Below, piece by piece: positions 9,316-18,245 of a DNA stretch of 64,000 bases (position 1 is its first letter; each line of letters begins with the position of its first letter). The stretch is from Flavobacterium sp. 245 (GTDB lineage: Bacteria; Bacteroidota; Bacteroidia; Flavobacteriales; Flavobacteriaceae). The translations under genes and the position numbers were made by a program. The notes below the pieces were generated by a model. That model ran no database searches. It worked only from the letters and a program-made list of their open reading frames with translations, and was not told the origin of the DNA. Location: contig NZ_SNXB01000010.1 of NCBI RefSeq assembly GCF_004362055.1, positions 124,001 through 188,000 on the forward strand. The letters run 5' to 3'.

Positions 9316-10256
9316 AAAGAATATTGATAACTGGCGGGGCTGGATTTGTAGGTTCGCATTTATGCAAAAGATTATTAAATGAAGGAAATGAAGTAATTTG
9401 CCTGGATAATTATTTTACTGGAGCAAAATCCAATATTATTGAACTCATCGATAATCCGTATTTTGAAATGGTTAGACACGATATAACGGAGTCTTATTAT
9501 GCTGAGGTAGATGAAATTTATAATCTGGCGTGTCCAGCATCTCCTGTGCATTATCAGTACAATCCAATAAAAACAATAAAAACTTCTGTAATGGGAGCTA
9601 TTAATGTACTTGGGCTGGCAAAACGCGTTAATGCTAAAGTCTTGCAGGCCAGTACCAGTGAAGTCTACGGAGATCCGCTTGTGCATCCGCAGACCGAAAG
9701 CTATTGGGGGCATGTAAACCCAATTGGAATTCGTTCTTGTTATGATGAAGGCAAGCGCTGTGCAGAAACGCTGTTTATGGATTATCACAATCAAAATAAG
9801 GTTGCCATAAAAATCATCCGAATTTTCAATACTTACGGACCTAATATGAATCCGGTTGATGGAAGAGTGGTTTCTAACTTTATCGTACAAGCCTTGCAAG
9901 GAAAAGATATAACCATTTTTGGAGATGGCTTACAAACCCGTTCATTTCAATATATTGACGATTTAATTGAAGGCATGATAAGGATGATGGCTTCAAGTCC
10001 GGAGTTTCTTGGTCCTGTGAATTTAGGAAACCCAAACGAATTTACGATGCTCGAACTGGCAGAGGCAATTATTGATCTTATTGGTTCTAAATCAAAAATC
10101 ATTCATCTGGATCTACCTCAAGACGATCCGAAACAAAGAAAGCCAGATATTTCCCTGGCAAATAATAAACTAGACGGATGGGAACCTAAAATCCAGCTTC
10201 GTGAAGGCTTGGTCACAACCATCAATTACTTCGATAAGCTATTACTTAATTCCTAA
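9312..10256 (+). CDS. uxs: UDP-glucuronate decarboxylase (UDP-xylose synthase)
   Basis: This 314-residue extended short-chain dehydrogenase converts UDP-glucuronate to UDP-xylose, a donor for the polysaccharide. The NAD-binding GGAGFVGSHL is at residues 8-17. The catalytic Tyr144 and Lys148 sit in RSCYDEGKR, a motif typical of UXS enzymes rather than of 4-epimerases or dTDP-glucose dehydratases. IFNTYGPNM, DGRVVSNFI and GDGLQTRSFQYIDD are also characteristic. The length matches the single-domain bacterial enzyme. It overlaps the GT2 gene upstream by four bases. Its presence implies that xylose, or arabinose after epimerisation, is part of the exported polymer. Confidence 0.9.
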   Translation: MKRILITGGAGFVGSHLCKRLLNEGNEVICLDNYFTGAKSNIIELIDNPYFEMVRHDITESYYAEVDEIYNLACPASPVHYQYNPIKTIKTSVMGAINVLGLAKRVNAKVLQASTSEVYGDPLVHPQTESYWGHVNPIGIRSCYDEGKRCAETLFMDYHNQNKVAIKIIRIFNTYGPNMNPVDGRVVSNFIVQALQGKDITIFGDGLQTRSFQYIDDLIEGMIRMMASSPEFLGPVNLGNPNEFTMLELAEAIIDLIGSKSKIIHLDLPQDDPKQRKPDISLANNKLDGWEPKIQLREGLVTTINYFDKLLLNS

Positions 10257-10468
10257 ACCTTTTTTAGCCAAATAAAACAATTTACTATATATAAAAAGCT
10301 TTGTCACAGTATTACCACCAATTTTGACAAGCTTCTGTTGTACCTATAAAATACCTCTTATCTACACATAAACAATTTAATCCTACTGTTTTTCTCAGTC
10401 TTCTATTATTTGGGAAGCCCTGTTATGATCTATATAATCACATTAACATTTAACCAAAAAAAAATATT

Positions 10469-11218
10469 ATGAGAGTAACTATTATTACGGTATGTTTTAA
10501 CCGAAAAGAGACCATCGAAAAAACAATAAAAAGTGTATTGAATCAGCAATATAATGATATTGAATATATTATTATTGATGGCAATTCGACAGATGGAACA
10601 AAAGATATTATTGAGTCTTATAGAGATAAAATAAGCCAGTATGTTTCAGAACCTGATAAAGGTATGTACGATGCAATAAACAAAGGACTTCAACTAGCAA
10701 CAGGAGAAGTTATTGGACTAATGCATTCAGACGATGAATTTTATGATAACAGAGTTATTAGCCGAATTGTAAATCACTTAGAATTTGATGAAGATATCGA
10801 CGGCGTTTACGGTGATGGTGTTTATGTGTCAAATGACCAGCAGGAAAAAATGATTCGAAATAGAATTGGAGGAGCTTTCAATCGTCAAAAAATCAAGATG
10901 GGTTGGTTGCCTTTACATCCTACAGTTTATTTAAAAAAATCGGTAATCGATAAAAATGGTGTTTACAACTTAGACTTTAAAATCGCTTCTGATACTGACT
11001 TTCTGCTTCGTTATTTATACAAAAACAATATTAAGCTGTGTTACATAAACAACTATATCGTTAAAATGAGAATGGGAGGTATGAGCACAAGTCTTAGATC
11101 TGCTTTTGAGGTTTTATATGAAGATTATAAAGTTTATAAATCACACGGTCTCTCTGCCATTTTTACTGTGTTTCTTAAAAAAACCAGTGCTTTAAGACAG
11201 TATATGCTTCATTTCTAA
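10469..11218 (+). CDS. Glycosyltransferase family 2
   Basis: This 249-residue GT-A glycosyltransferase has TIITVCFNRKETIEKTI at the N-terminus, IIDGNSTDGTKDI near residue 35, the family signature EPDKGMYDAINKGLQLATG at about residues 62-80, and the DxD-like LMHSDDEFYD near residue 85. The family often adds hexoses in capsule and colanic-acid loci. A 212-base gap separates it from the UXS gene, and that gap holds an imperfect inverted repeat (10,296-10,306 with 10,325-10,334), so a separate promoter or mRNA processing point is possible here. Confidence 0.88.
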   Translation: MRVTIITVCFNRKETIEKTIKSVLNQQYNDIEYIIIDGNSTDGTKDIIESYRDKISQYVSEPDKGMYDAINKGLQLATGEVIGLMHSDDEFYDNRVISRIVNHLEFDEDIDGVYGDGVYVSNDQQEKMIRNRIGGAFNRQKIKMGWLPLHPTVYLKKSVIDKNGVYNLDFKIASDTDFLLRYLYKNNIKLCYINNYIVKMRMGGMSTSLRSAFEVLYEDYKVYKSHGLSAIFTVFLKKTSALRQYMLHF

Positions 11219-11396
11219 TAATTAAAAAGAATTCCCAACCACAAAAAAAATCATCAAAAGAAACAAGTTTTAAGTGCCTTCGAATGCTGTTTTGTAATGC
11301 AATTTTTAAACAGCTATATAGTAAAGTTGAAGTATTCAAATACCAGCTTAATACACTTTTAAAACCACTAGATTACTAATAAATATTACGATTAAG

Positions 11397-12164
11397 ATGA
11401 AAAAAAATCTATTACTGATCATTTTGTTGCCTATATGGATATTCCAGTCTTGTACTACAAGAAAAGAAATGCTGTATTTGCAAGATGTTGATAAATATAA
11501 CGGTGCAAATTTAAATTATGTGTCCACTAAAATACAGACCAATGATATCTTAAAAATAGAAGTTGGTGATCTTAACCCTGTGGTAGCCGCACCTTTTAAT
11601 ATTAGTTCAGGATCAGCCAGCTCAGAATCTTCAGTAGAAATGATGAAATTATCGGGTTATTTAGTAACACCTAAAGGTTTTGTCATGATGCCAATTTTAA
11701 ATGAAATTAAAGTAGGTGGTTTAACACCAACAGAAGCTGAAGTCGTTATCAAAAATCGTCTGATAAATGAAGGGTATTTAGTAAATCCAACTGTGCAGGT
11801 TCGAGTATTAAATAACAAATTTACCATTTTAGGCGAGGTAAATGCTCCAGGCGTAATTCCTTTTACTGAAGAGTCCATCAGTGTATTGGATGCAATAGGA
11901 TTGGCAAAAGATTTAACTTATTCGGCAATAAGAAAAGACATAAAACTTATAAGAGAACAAGATGGGAAACGCTTAGTCTATCATATCGATTTGACTACTG
12001 CTTACTGGATGTCTAATCCCAATTTAAGAATAAGGCAAAATGATGTTATCGTAGTAACGCCTAATAAGCTAAAAGCAAACAGCGGTGGCTTAATAAAAGA
12101 CCCATTGCAGGTTTTAGGAATTGCTGCCTCTCTTTTAGCCATTATCTTGCTTATCACTAAATAG
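11397..12164 (+). CDS. Polysaccharide export outer-membrane lipoprotein (Wza family)
   Basis: This 255-residue lipoprotein has a signal peptide ending in the lipobox IFQSC (Cys near residue 19). It then has a poly-export domain (IQTNDILKIEVGDLNP onwards) and an SLBB-like segment (NKFTILGEVNAPGVIPF, about residues 142-158). It closes with a hydrophobic C-terminal helix (QVLGIAASLLAIILLITK). Wza proteins form the octameric outer-membrane channel for capsule or exopolysaccharide. It is followed by the tyrosine kinase gene, the usual Wza-Wzc pairing. The C-terminal helix fits the membrane-spanning alpha-helical barrel of Wza. Confidence 0.92.
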   Translation: MKKNLLLIILLPIWIFQSCTTRKEMLYLQDVDKYNGANLNYVSTKIQTNDILKIEVGDLNPVVAAPFNISSGSASSESSVEMMKLSGYLVTPKGFVMMPILNEIKVGGLTPTEAEVVIKNRLINEGYLVNPTVQVRVLNNKFTILGEVNAPGVIPFTEESISVLDAIGLAKDLTYSAIRKDIKLIREQDGKRLVYHIDLTTAYWMSNPNLRIRQNDVIVVTPNKLKANSGGLIKDPLQVLGIAASLLAIILLITK

Positions 12165-12247
12165 CAAGATTTGACAAACTATTAAGTAGTTCAGTATTTG
12201 ACACAAATTACATGTTATTAATGCCAATATTTCTAAATTAAATTATT

Positions 12248-14569
12248 ATGGATTTAAAAAAAGAGTTTTTAAAGTACTTTCATTACTGGCCATGGTTTTT
12301 GCTAAGCTTAATTGTATTTGTGGGAGCCGCTTTTATTTTTATAAAAATAGTGCCGCCAACATATGAGTCATCTGCTTTAATCTTTATTGATAAAAAACAA
12401 GAAGATAAATCACCAATGATTACGATTAATGCAAGTCAAAAAAGTGATGAAGATGATTTGGAGGAAGAAATCAGACTAGTGACATCCAATGAGTTTTTGA
12501 TTAATATAGTAAGAAAGATGAACTTGAGTTTCAGTTATTTTGAAAAAGAATATTCAATTCAAAATAACGTAGTACATGAAGTTCCATTTGTACTAATACC
12601 AAAAGTTTCAAATGATCTTTTACCTGTGATTTCTTATGAAATTAAAGTAGATAAAGGTGGATTTATTATTACTCAACCAGAATCTAAAAGCGTTTACACA
12701 GTTAAAGGTTATGACGGAAAACAAGTTATAAACGATTTGCCATTTAGAATTCGATTATCATCGAAAGCGGAGAAAAATCCCACTGATTATTTTGAAAGTG
12801 AGTATAAAGTAAGTTTAGAACCTACGAGCGTAGCTTTAAAAAATTTAAAGGCGGCACTGGTCGTTTTACCTGATGAAAATTCGAAAGGAACCTTGGAATT
12901 AAGTCATACAGGAGTGAGTCCTGATCGTTCCCGAAAAATATTGGCAGAGATTATCTCTTTACTGGATAAAAGTCTTATTCAAAATAAGCAAAAAGTATAC
13001 AACAATACCGTTACTTATTTAAAGCAAAGAATAAAAAACTTCGCAAAAGAAAAAGATTCGATTGAAAGTATAAAAGAGCAATACATGCAAAATAATGATA
13101 TAGCTGAATTGCAAACATATGTTGTAGAGGAAACTGCTGACAGAAGCCAGAAAAAAGTAAATTCTATGCTGAATGAAAAGCAGATTGCACTTGCGAACTA
13201 TGCGATTAATGATGTAAAGAAATCTGGCCCGACGGAATCATTGGGGGCGGATTATAATATAGAGGCACCTGGAATCAAGCAGATGCTTGTGAATTATAAC
13301 ACAAAGCTCATGGACAGTCAATTGATACTAGAAAGAGCACAAAAAAATAATCCTACTTATATCGCTGTAATATCACAACTGAAGATTCAGAAGCAAGAAA
13401 TTCTTAATGCTTTAGAAGGATATTTAAGTTTTTTGAATCAAGCTGACAGGGTTAATAAAACAGAACAAAGCATTGCCGATTCAAAAGTTAGAAGTATTCC
13501 TACCAAAGACAAAGTATTAGGGAATATCAACAGTCATCTTAGTATGAAAGAAGAGACTTATGTTGCTTTATTGCAGAAAAAAGAAGAAGCTGATATGAGT
13601 GGTGCCATTGTCGAATCCAACTTAAAAACGTTAAACTTGCCTGAAACGAATTATTCGGCAATTTACCCAAAACCAAAATCATTTATGTTGGGCAGTTTCA
13701 TGTTTGGAATGCTGCTTCCTTTTGGCATTATATACGGACGCTTGTTCTTAGACACTAAAATCCATAGTGAGGAAGATATTCATAAAATAATAGGTGATAT
13801 TCCTATTTTGGGACATATTCCTAAAATAAATAATAATGATAAGCTAGACAACTCGGCAACCTCGCGATCTAATATTGCAGAGGCAACACGAGTTTTGGCT
13901 TCAAACATATCATACTTATTGCCCAAAAAAGAAGAAAGCAAGGGGAGCGTCATATTATTTACTTCTTCTATTCAGGGAGAAGGAAAATCATTTTGTGCCT
14001 TTCATAGTGCAATAACAGCAAGTACGATGAATAAAAAAGTGCTTTTGATTGGTATTGATTTAAGAAATCCCCAGTTGCATGATTATTTTGGAGTCGATAG
14101 AAATAAGTTAGGCCTTACGGCTTATTTGGCGAATAAAAGTGACGACTGGAAAGGATTTGTGTACAAAGACATTAAATTTTCTAAAAATCTCGATGTTCTC
14201 TTTGCAGGACTGCCACCTCCAAATCCTTCTCAATTGCTTACAAACTCTAATTTCGAAATATTAATTGAAGAGGCAAAAAAGGAGTATGATTTTATAATAT
14301 TAGATACAGCTCCTGTACAAGTAGTATCTGACACCCTCAATTTTAGTCATTTGGCCGATGTGACAATATTTGTTGCAAAATATGATTATACAGATAAAAA
14401 CAATTTAGTTGGTGTAAATAATTTTATTAAAAAAAAGCAATTAAAAAATGTAGGTGTTCTTATTAATGGAGTAAACATGAAAACCGCATACGGCTATGGT
14501 ATGAACTACGGCTATAAATACACCGAAGCAAAAGTAAAAAAACGTTGGTATCAAAGAAAAGCTAGTTAA
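12248..14569 (+). CDS. Wzc-type polysaccharide co-polymerase and bacterial tyrosine kinase
   Basis: The 773-residue inner-membrane protein controls chain length and export together with the Wza lipoprotein. A membrane helix near residues 14-34 precedes a Wzz domain and a long periplasmic coiled-coil region (about 240-420). A second membrane helix lies near 478-500, followed by the cytoplasmic kinase. That kinase has Walker A IQGEGKSF (near residue 575), Walker A-prime LLIGIDLRNPQ and Walker B FIILDTAPV. The C-terminal tail is tyrosine-rich (TAYGYGMNYGYKYTEA), as expected for autophosphorylation. The fused layout is the proteobacterial/Bacteroidetes type. No Wzb phosphatase gene is adjacent. 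Confidence 0.92.
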   Translation: MDLKKEFLKYFHYWPWFLLSLIVFVGAAFIFIKIVPPTYESSALIFIDKKQEDKSPMITINASQKSDEDDLEEEIRLVTSNEFLINIVRKMNLSFSYFEKEYSIQNNVVHEVPFVLIPKVSNDLLPVISYEIKVDKGGFIITQPESKSVYTVKGYDGKQVINDLPFRIRLSSKAEKNPTDYFESEYKVSLEPTSVALKNLKAALVVLPDENSKGTLELSHTGVSPDRSRKILAEIISLLDKSLIQNKQKVYNNTVTYLKQRIKNFAKEKDSIESIKEQYMQNNDIAELQTYVVEETADRSQKKVNSMLNEKQIALANYAINDVKKSGPTESLGADYNIEAPGIKQMLVNYNTKLMDSQLILERAQKNNPTYIAVISQLKIQKQEILNALEGYLSFLNQADRVNKTEQSIADSKVRSIPTKDKVLGNINSHLSMKEETYVALLQKKEEADMSGAIVESNLKTLNLPETNYSAIYPKPKSFMLGSFMFGMLLPFGIIYGRLFLDTKIHSEEDIHKIIGDIPILGHIPKINNNDKLDNSATSRSNIAEATRVLASNISYLLPKKEESKGSVILFTSSIQGEGKSFCAFHSAITASTMNKKVLLIGIDLRNPQLHDYFGVDRNKLGLTAYLANKSDDWKGFVYKDIKFSKNLDVLFAGLPPPNPSQLLTNSNFEILIEEAKKEYDFIILDTAPVQVVSDTLNFSHLADVTIFVAKYDYTDKNNLVGVNNFIKKKQLKNVGVLINGVNMKTAYGYGMNYGYKYTEAKVKKRWYQRKAS

Positions 14570-14636
14570 TATCATCTTTAAGCAAATTCATTTTAAGTAA
14601 TAAAAGAGGTTTTTTGCTGCAATTAAATATTTAAAA

Positions 14637-15068
14637 ATGTTTCATAAAATAGTTCGATTGGTATTGATTTTAGTTATCGGTATTGTTTTTTATTTTTCAT
14701 GGTTGCCAGACCCAAGTCTTCATAGTGAAAGTTATTTGCCTAGATGGATTTTGAACTGGAGCAACCAAAATTATAATTTACGTACTGCCGTTCCTTTTGT
14801 AGTGGTAGGTTTTCTTTTGGAAGCCTATACTAACGACAGAAATTCAAATGAGCCAAATGAGAATAGAAGTCTGAATTTTATACAACTTATTGCAATCGCC
14901 GCAATCATTGTATGTATAGCCGAAGGAGGTCAATTTTTTATTAATCGAAGAAGTCCAGATTTTATGGATGTTTTTTATGGAATTACAGGCAGTATATTAG
15001 GAATATTGAGTTACCGTTTATTGAAAAAAAATAAAAAATGCGAAACAGACATAAATTCACCTTTATAA
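14637..15068 (+). CDS. VanZ-like small membrane protein
   Basis: This 143-residue protein has about four predicted membrane helices. It has the VanZ-like pattern of a short periplasmic segment after helix 1 (LPDPSLHSESYLP) and a conserved charged stretch before the last helices (INRRSPDFMDVFYGITGSI). Bacterial VanZ-like proteins often occur in polysaccharide clusters, where their role is not settled; the name does not imply glycopeptide resistance. The gene follows the tyrosine kinase and overlaps the initiating transferase by 31 bases in another frame, so it is almost certainly part of the exopolysaccharide operon. Confidence 0.75.
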   Translation: MFHKIVRLVLILVIGIVFYFSWLPDPSLHSESYLPRWILNWSNQNYNLRTAVPFVVVGFLLEAYTNDRNSNEPNENRSLNFIQLIAIAAIIVCIAEGGQFFINRRSPDFMDVFYGITGSILGILSYRLLKKNKKCETDINSPL

Positions 15069-16438
15069 TTTGCTGTGCTATTACAGATATGATCGCTATG
15101 GTACTTGGTACTGTGTTGTTTTTGAATTTTGCAAATCAAGAAAATACAGGTTGGAATGGATTATTTTTAGATAAAATGATTCCCATTACAATTTTAAGCT
15201 GGTTGTTTTCGGTTTCCTATTTTCAATTGTACAAAATTGATGTTCTTTTCAATCTAGAGCATTTTTTTCGAAACAGCTGGCGCGCCTTTTTCACACAAAG
15301 AGTGCTATGGCACATTTATATTTTCATATTTCAGGATAATGTATTGTACTTTTTTGGAAGTAAGGCCAACTTGTTTCAATTGAGTTTTTTGCTGTTCTAT
15401 TTTCTGATGTCCAGAATTTTGTTCACTCTCGTGATTGGACAAATAAAAGGATGGGTTTTTAAACGTTATACCGTTGCAATATGGGGATTTAACAAAACTA
15501 GTATTGAACTCGCATCACATCTAGAAGCCAATTCCTTTTTTATCCATTTTATAGGAATTCTAAACGAAAATTCGCCAGAAGAATATACCAGCAATGAAGA
15601 TTTCAGTTTGGCGCTTTATCAATCCATTCACAATGCATCCAAAGAAAATATAAATGAACTATACATTGTATCAAAGCCTGATTTCATTTCAGATTTAAAT
15701 TATTTTTTCGAGCTGGGAGACAAATATTGCATGCGTTTAAAGTTTATTCCTGATTTTTCATCCATTTCAAAAAAGCATTTTAACTCAAGCCATTTAAATA
15801 ATTTTCATGTTATAAAACCACGTTTTGAACCACTCCAGAATGCCTACAATCGATTGGTGAAACGAATTTTTGACCTTGCTTTTAGCAGTTTGGTCATTGT
15901 ATTTGTTTTGTCGTGGTTATATCCATTAGTAGCGATTTTGATAAAGAGACAAAGCAAAGGCCCAGTGTTGTTCAAACAAATGCGAACAGGTAAAAAAAAT
16001 GAACCATTTTGGTGCTATAAATTTCGCAGCATGTATATAAATGTTGGAGATGAAAGCGAGCAAGCAAAAAAAGAAGATTCCCGTGTTACACCTATTGGAA
16101 AATTCCTTCGAAGGACGAGTTTGGATGAGATGCCACAATTTTTTAATGTTTTGATGGGAAAAATGAGTATTGTTGGGCCACGGCCTCACATGCTTAAGCA
16201 CACCACAGATTATAATGATCATATCAACAATTTTATGGTTCGCCATTTTGTCAAACCCGGAATTACCGGTCTAGCTCAGGTTTCGGGACTTCGTGGAGAA
16301 ACGAAAAGAGTTGTCGATATGAAACGACGTGTAACTACAGACATACAATATGTACAAAACTGGAGTTTGATTACCGATATTAAAATTTGTTTTTTAACGG
16401 TTTTAGTAACCTTAAAAGGAGATAAAAATGCTTTTTAA
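15038..16438 (+). CDS. Undecaprenyl-phosphate glycosylphosphotransferase (initiating enzyme)
   Basis: This 466-residue polyprenyl glycosylphosphotransferase starts the repeat unit by moving a sugar-1-phosphate onto undecaprenyl phosphate. Four N-terminal membrane helices lead to a Rossmann-like region (VAIWGFNKTSIELASHLE, about 145-165). The catalytic sugar-transferase domain spans about 275-466 and has RLVKRIFDLAFSSLVIV, FKQMRTGKKNEPFWCYKFRS, LRRTSLDEMPQFFNVL, MSIVGPRPHM and PGITGLAQVSGLRGET. WbaP or WcaJ type is most likely, so the first sugar is galactose-P or glucose-P. It overlaps the VanZ-like gene by 31 bases. Confidence 0.93.
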   Translation: MRNRHKFTFIICCAITDMIAMVLGTVLFLNFANQENTGWNGLFLDKMIPITILSWLFSVSYFQLYKIDVLFNLEHFFRNSWRAFFTQRVLWHIYIFIFQDNVLYFFGSKANLFQLSFLLFYFLMSRILFTLVIGQIKGWVFKRYTVAIWGFNKTSIELASHLEANSFFIHFIGILNENSPEEYTSNEDFSLALYQSIHNASKENINELYIVSKPDFISDLNYFFELGDKYCMRLKFIPDFSSISKKHFNSSHLNNFHVIKPRFEPLQNAYNRLVKRIFDLAFSSLVIVFVLSWLYPLVAILIKRQSKGPVLFKQMRTGKKNEPFWCYKFRSMYINVGDESEQAKKEDSRVTPIGKFLRRTSLDEMPQFFNVLMGKMSIVGPRPHMLKHTTDYNDHINNFMVRHFVKPGITGLAQVSGLRGETKRVVDMKRRVTTDIQYVQNWSLITDIKICFLTVLVTLKGDKNAF

Positions 16439-16456
16439 ACGTAAAAAATACAGACT

Positions 16457-16660
16457 ATGGATTTTACAAATTATTTGATAGGTTTGCTTACAGGAGTTTC
16501 TGTGACGACCTTTTTTCTTGGAAAAGAATGGTATAAATATTATACTAAATACACGATCCAACAAAAACAATTGGACAGAGTTTTGAAACTGAATGACAAA
16601 ATTAAAAAAATAAAAACCCTGAATTCCAATGAAACTTCAAATCTGAATGTTGGTATTTAA
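16457..16660 (+). CDS. Small single-span membrane protein, unknown
   Basis: This 67-residue protein starts 18 bases after the initiating transferase and lies before the operon terminator, so it is probably the last cistron. One hydrophobic N-terminal segment (YLIGLLTGVSVTTFFLGKEW) is followed by a lysine-rich, probably helical tail. The arrangement looks like a small membrane anchor or accessory protein. I do not recognise a family. Confidence 0.6.
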   Translation: MDFTNYLIGLLTGVSVTTFFLGKEWYKYYTKYTIQQKQLDRVLKLNDKIKKIKTLNSNETSNLNVGI

Positions 16661-16792
16661 GCATTGTTTGTTATTTACCTACTGCTAAAAAAGGAATTCA
16701 ATATTTGATTTTCCTTTATTTTTCCAAAATACATAATTCAAGAGTATCACCTATGTAAACTACATCCCTAAGTTTAAAAGAATTTAAATTTT

Positions 16793-16829
16793 AATGAGCT
16801 CAATACAGTATTGAGCTCATTCCTTTTTT
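16793..16829 (+). terminator. Rho-independent terminator of the exopolysaccharide operon
   Basis: A perfect 13-bp stem (16,793-16,805 with 16,809-16,821) closes a three-base loop and is followed by CCTTTTTT. It lies 132 bases after the last gene of the cluster. The rest of the 16,661-17,098 gap holds no convincing gene. Confidence 0.85.
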
Positions 16830-17098
16830 CCACCTACTTTTGTCTGATTACTTTTTCAGAGTTATATAATTTGTTTTAAAGACTTTTTAGCAAATTCGCT
16901 AATAGGATTAAAAGAGAGTCTTTCCATTACTTCATACTGATTTCTCCAGTAAACAATTATTAATAGAGGGAGGTTCAGTCTTATGCCGAGATACCAATTC
17001 ACCACTATTAGAGATCTATCTTTTGGGCTTCATTGTCCTTTAGCTGGCTCAACATAGCGTGGATATACTTCTCCATGGTAATTACTAATTCTTAAGAG

Positions 17099-17548
17099 AT
17101 GATAAAAAAAACAATTTTAGTTCGAGACAATAAGGGAACTTTTCTAAGAATGTTTAAGAGAAAGTTTAAAGATGAATTTGAATTTTACGAAGATTCTTTT
17201 TTATTGAAAAATAAAACCGTAAACGCTAGTTTTGATTACTCTGTATTTGTGGTATATGACTATTCAGAAGTAGTAGATCTTTTTGAATTAGAGAGCATTA
17301 GTACAAATTTTATGATTTGCTTATTTAGCAAGCATCTTTACAATAGTTTATCCCTTATAGAAGAAATAAAAGACTTAATTTTAATAGATGCTTCAAAAAA
17401 TAAAGGAGAACTTTTTGAAGATTTAAAATTGTATTTTAAAAAATCTTCAAATTTGCTTCCAAAATTAAACGGAAAGAAAATTGCAAAATCAAAAATTTCC
17501 AAAAAACAACTCGATATACTTCAAAAAGCGTTGTTTTATTTGACATAA
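17099..17548 (+). CDS. Conserved-looking hypothetical protein, possibly receiver-like
   Basis: This 149-residue protein alternates predicted strands and helices (KKTILVRDNKGTFLRMFKR, then YSVFVVYDYSEVVDLFELE, then FMICLFSKHLYNS). The pattern is loosely like a degenerate receiver domain without a clear phospho-acceptor aspartate. The tail is lysine-rich (KIAKSKISKKQLDILQKAL). It stands alone between two terminators, 269 bases after the exopolysaccharide terminator, so it has its own promoter. I do not recognise a family, and no function is assigned. Confidence 0.6.
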   Translation: MIKKTILVRDNKGTFLRMFKRKFKDEFEFYEDSFLLKNKTVNASFDYSVFVVYDYSEVVDLFELESISTNFMICLFSKHLYNSLSLIEEIKDLILIDASKNKGELFEDLKLYFKKSSNLLPKLNGKKIAKSKISKKQLDILQKALFYLT

Positions 17549-17569
17549 ATTATTTAGTTAAACATAGTA

Positions 17570-17609
17570 AAAAAAAAAAGCTTCAGTGAAATCTGAAGCT
17601 TTTTTTTTA
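17570..17609. terminator. Bidirectional intrinsic terminator
   Basis: An A-run, an 8-bp perfect stem (17,579-17,586 with 17,593-17,600), a six-base loop and a T-run form a symmetric terminator that can work on either strand. It closes the 149-residue gene on the + strand. Confidence 0.85.
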
Positions 17610-17949
17610 CATAACATCCAAAAGAAAAAGGAATTAAAAAACGAGTTAAAATATTGTTTATAAGTGTTTTAACTCGTTTGTTAGTTGTTTGTTTTGTCTT
17701 ATTTTGTCCTGCTATTTTCCGATGCAGAAATTAGCAACCAGTATTTACTGTCCTTTATACATGTCGAGGTACAACAGAGGTACAAAATATGAACATAACA
17801 TTGCAAAAAATCAACAAATAAACCTTATTTTTTAGTAGAATGTAGAATTTTGTTAAACCGTAATAACATCTTTTTTTAAGAACACATTAATTCAGTGGTT
17901 AAAGCAAAATTAGAAAAAATATGTGATTTAGATGTTTGTTTATGTCTTA

Positions 17950-18047
17950 AATTTAGATTCAGAGAAGGACTCGAACCTTAAGCCCGGAGCCCTTGCCTGT
18001 ACTACATTTGTCAATTTTTTTAACCATTGTGCCACGATGTTGCCGCA
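17950..18047 (-). other. tRNA-like relic
   Basis: On the minus strand, GGTTCGAGTCC at 17,967-17,977 is a good T-loop match flanked by a short AAGG/CCTT stem. GTGGCACAATGGTTA upstream resembles a D-arm. I cannot form an acceptor stem or a normal anticodon arm, so this looks like a decayed tRNA or a tRNA-derived repeat, not a working gene. Confidence 0.25.
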
Positions 18048-18059
18048 AATTTAAAATGA

Positions 18060-18245
18060 CAATGTTAATTATTTTTTGCCACAGATTAAAAGGATTAAAA
18101 TGATTTTATAATCTGTGTGTGTTTTTTCGCCGCGAATTGCACGAATTAGCCCGAATTGTAATTAGTGAAAATTAGTGCTGAATATTCTAAGAGCTAAAAA
18201 ACTTAGCATCTTATCATCTCAGTCCCGAAGCCTCGGGATAGCAAC
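18060..18245. repeat. Flavobacterial-type intergenic repeats and hairpins
   Basis: This gene-free stretch holds CACAGATTA/TAATCTGTG (18,080-18,088 with 18,109-18,117), a segment like CGAATTGCACGAATTAGC, and the palindrome TCCCGAAGCCTCGGGA (18,223-18,238) just after the nagB stop. From memory, all three resemble dispersed intergenic repeats of Flavobacterium genomes. The last hairpin could also serve as a weak 3' end for the minus-strand operon, although it has no U-run. Confidence 0.5.

Noticed and set aside
9375..9899. 174-residue minus-strand frame inside the UDP-xylose synthase gene
   Set aside because: It lies wholly opposite a well-conserved enzyme and has no recognisable domain.
14637..15068. 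Glycopeptide (teicoplanin) resistance gene vanZ
   Set aside because: Only the fold family is shared; there are no other van genes, and the setting is polysaccharide synthesis.
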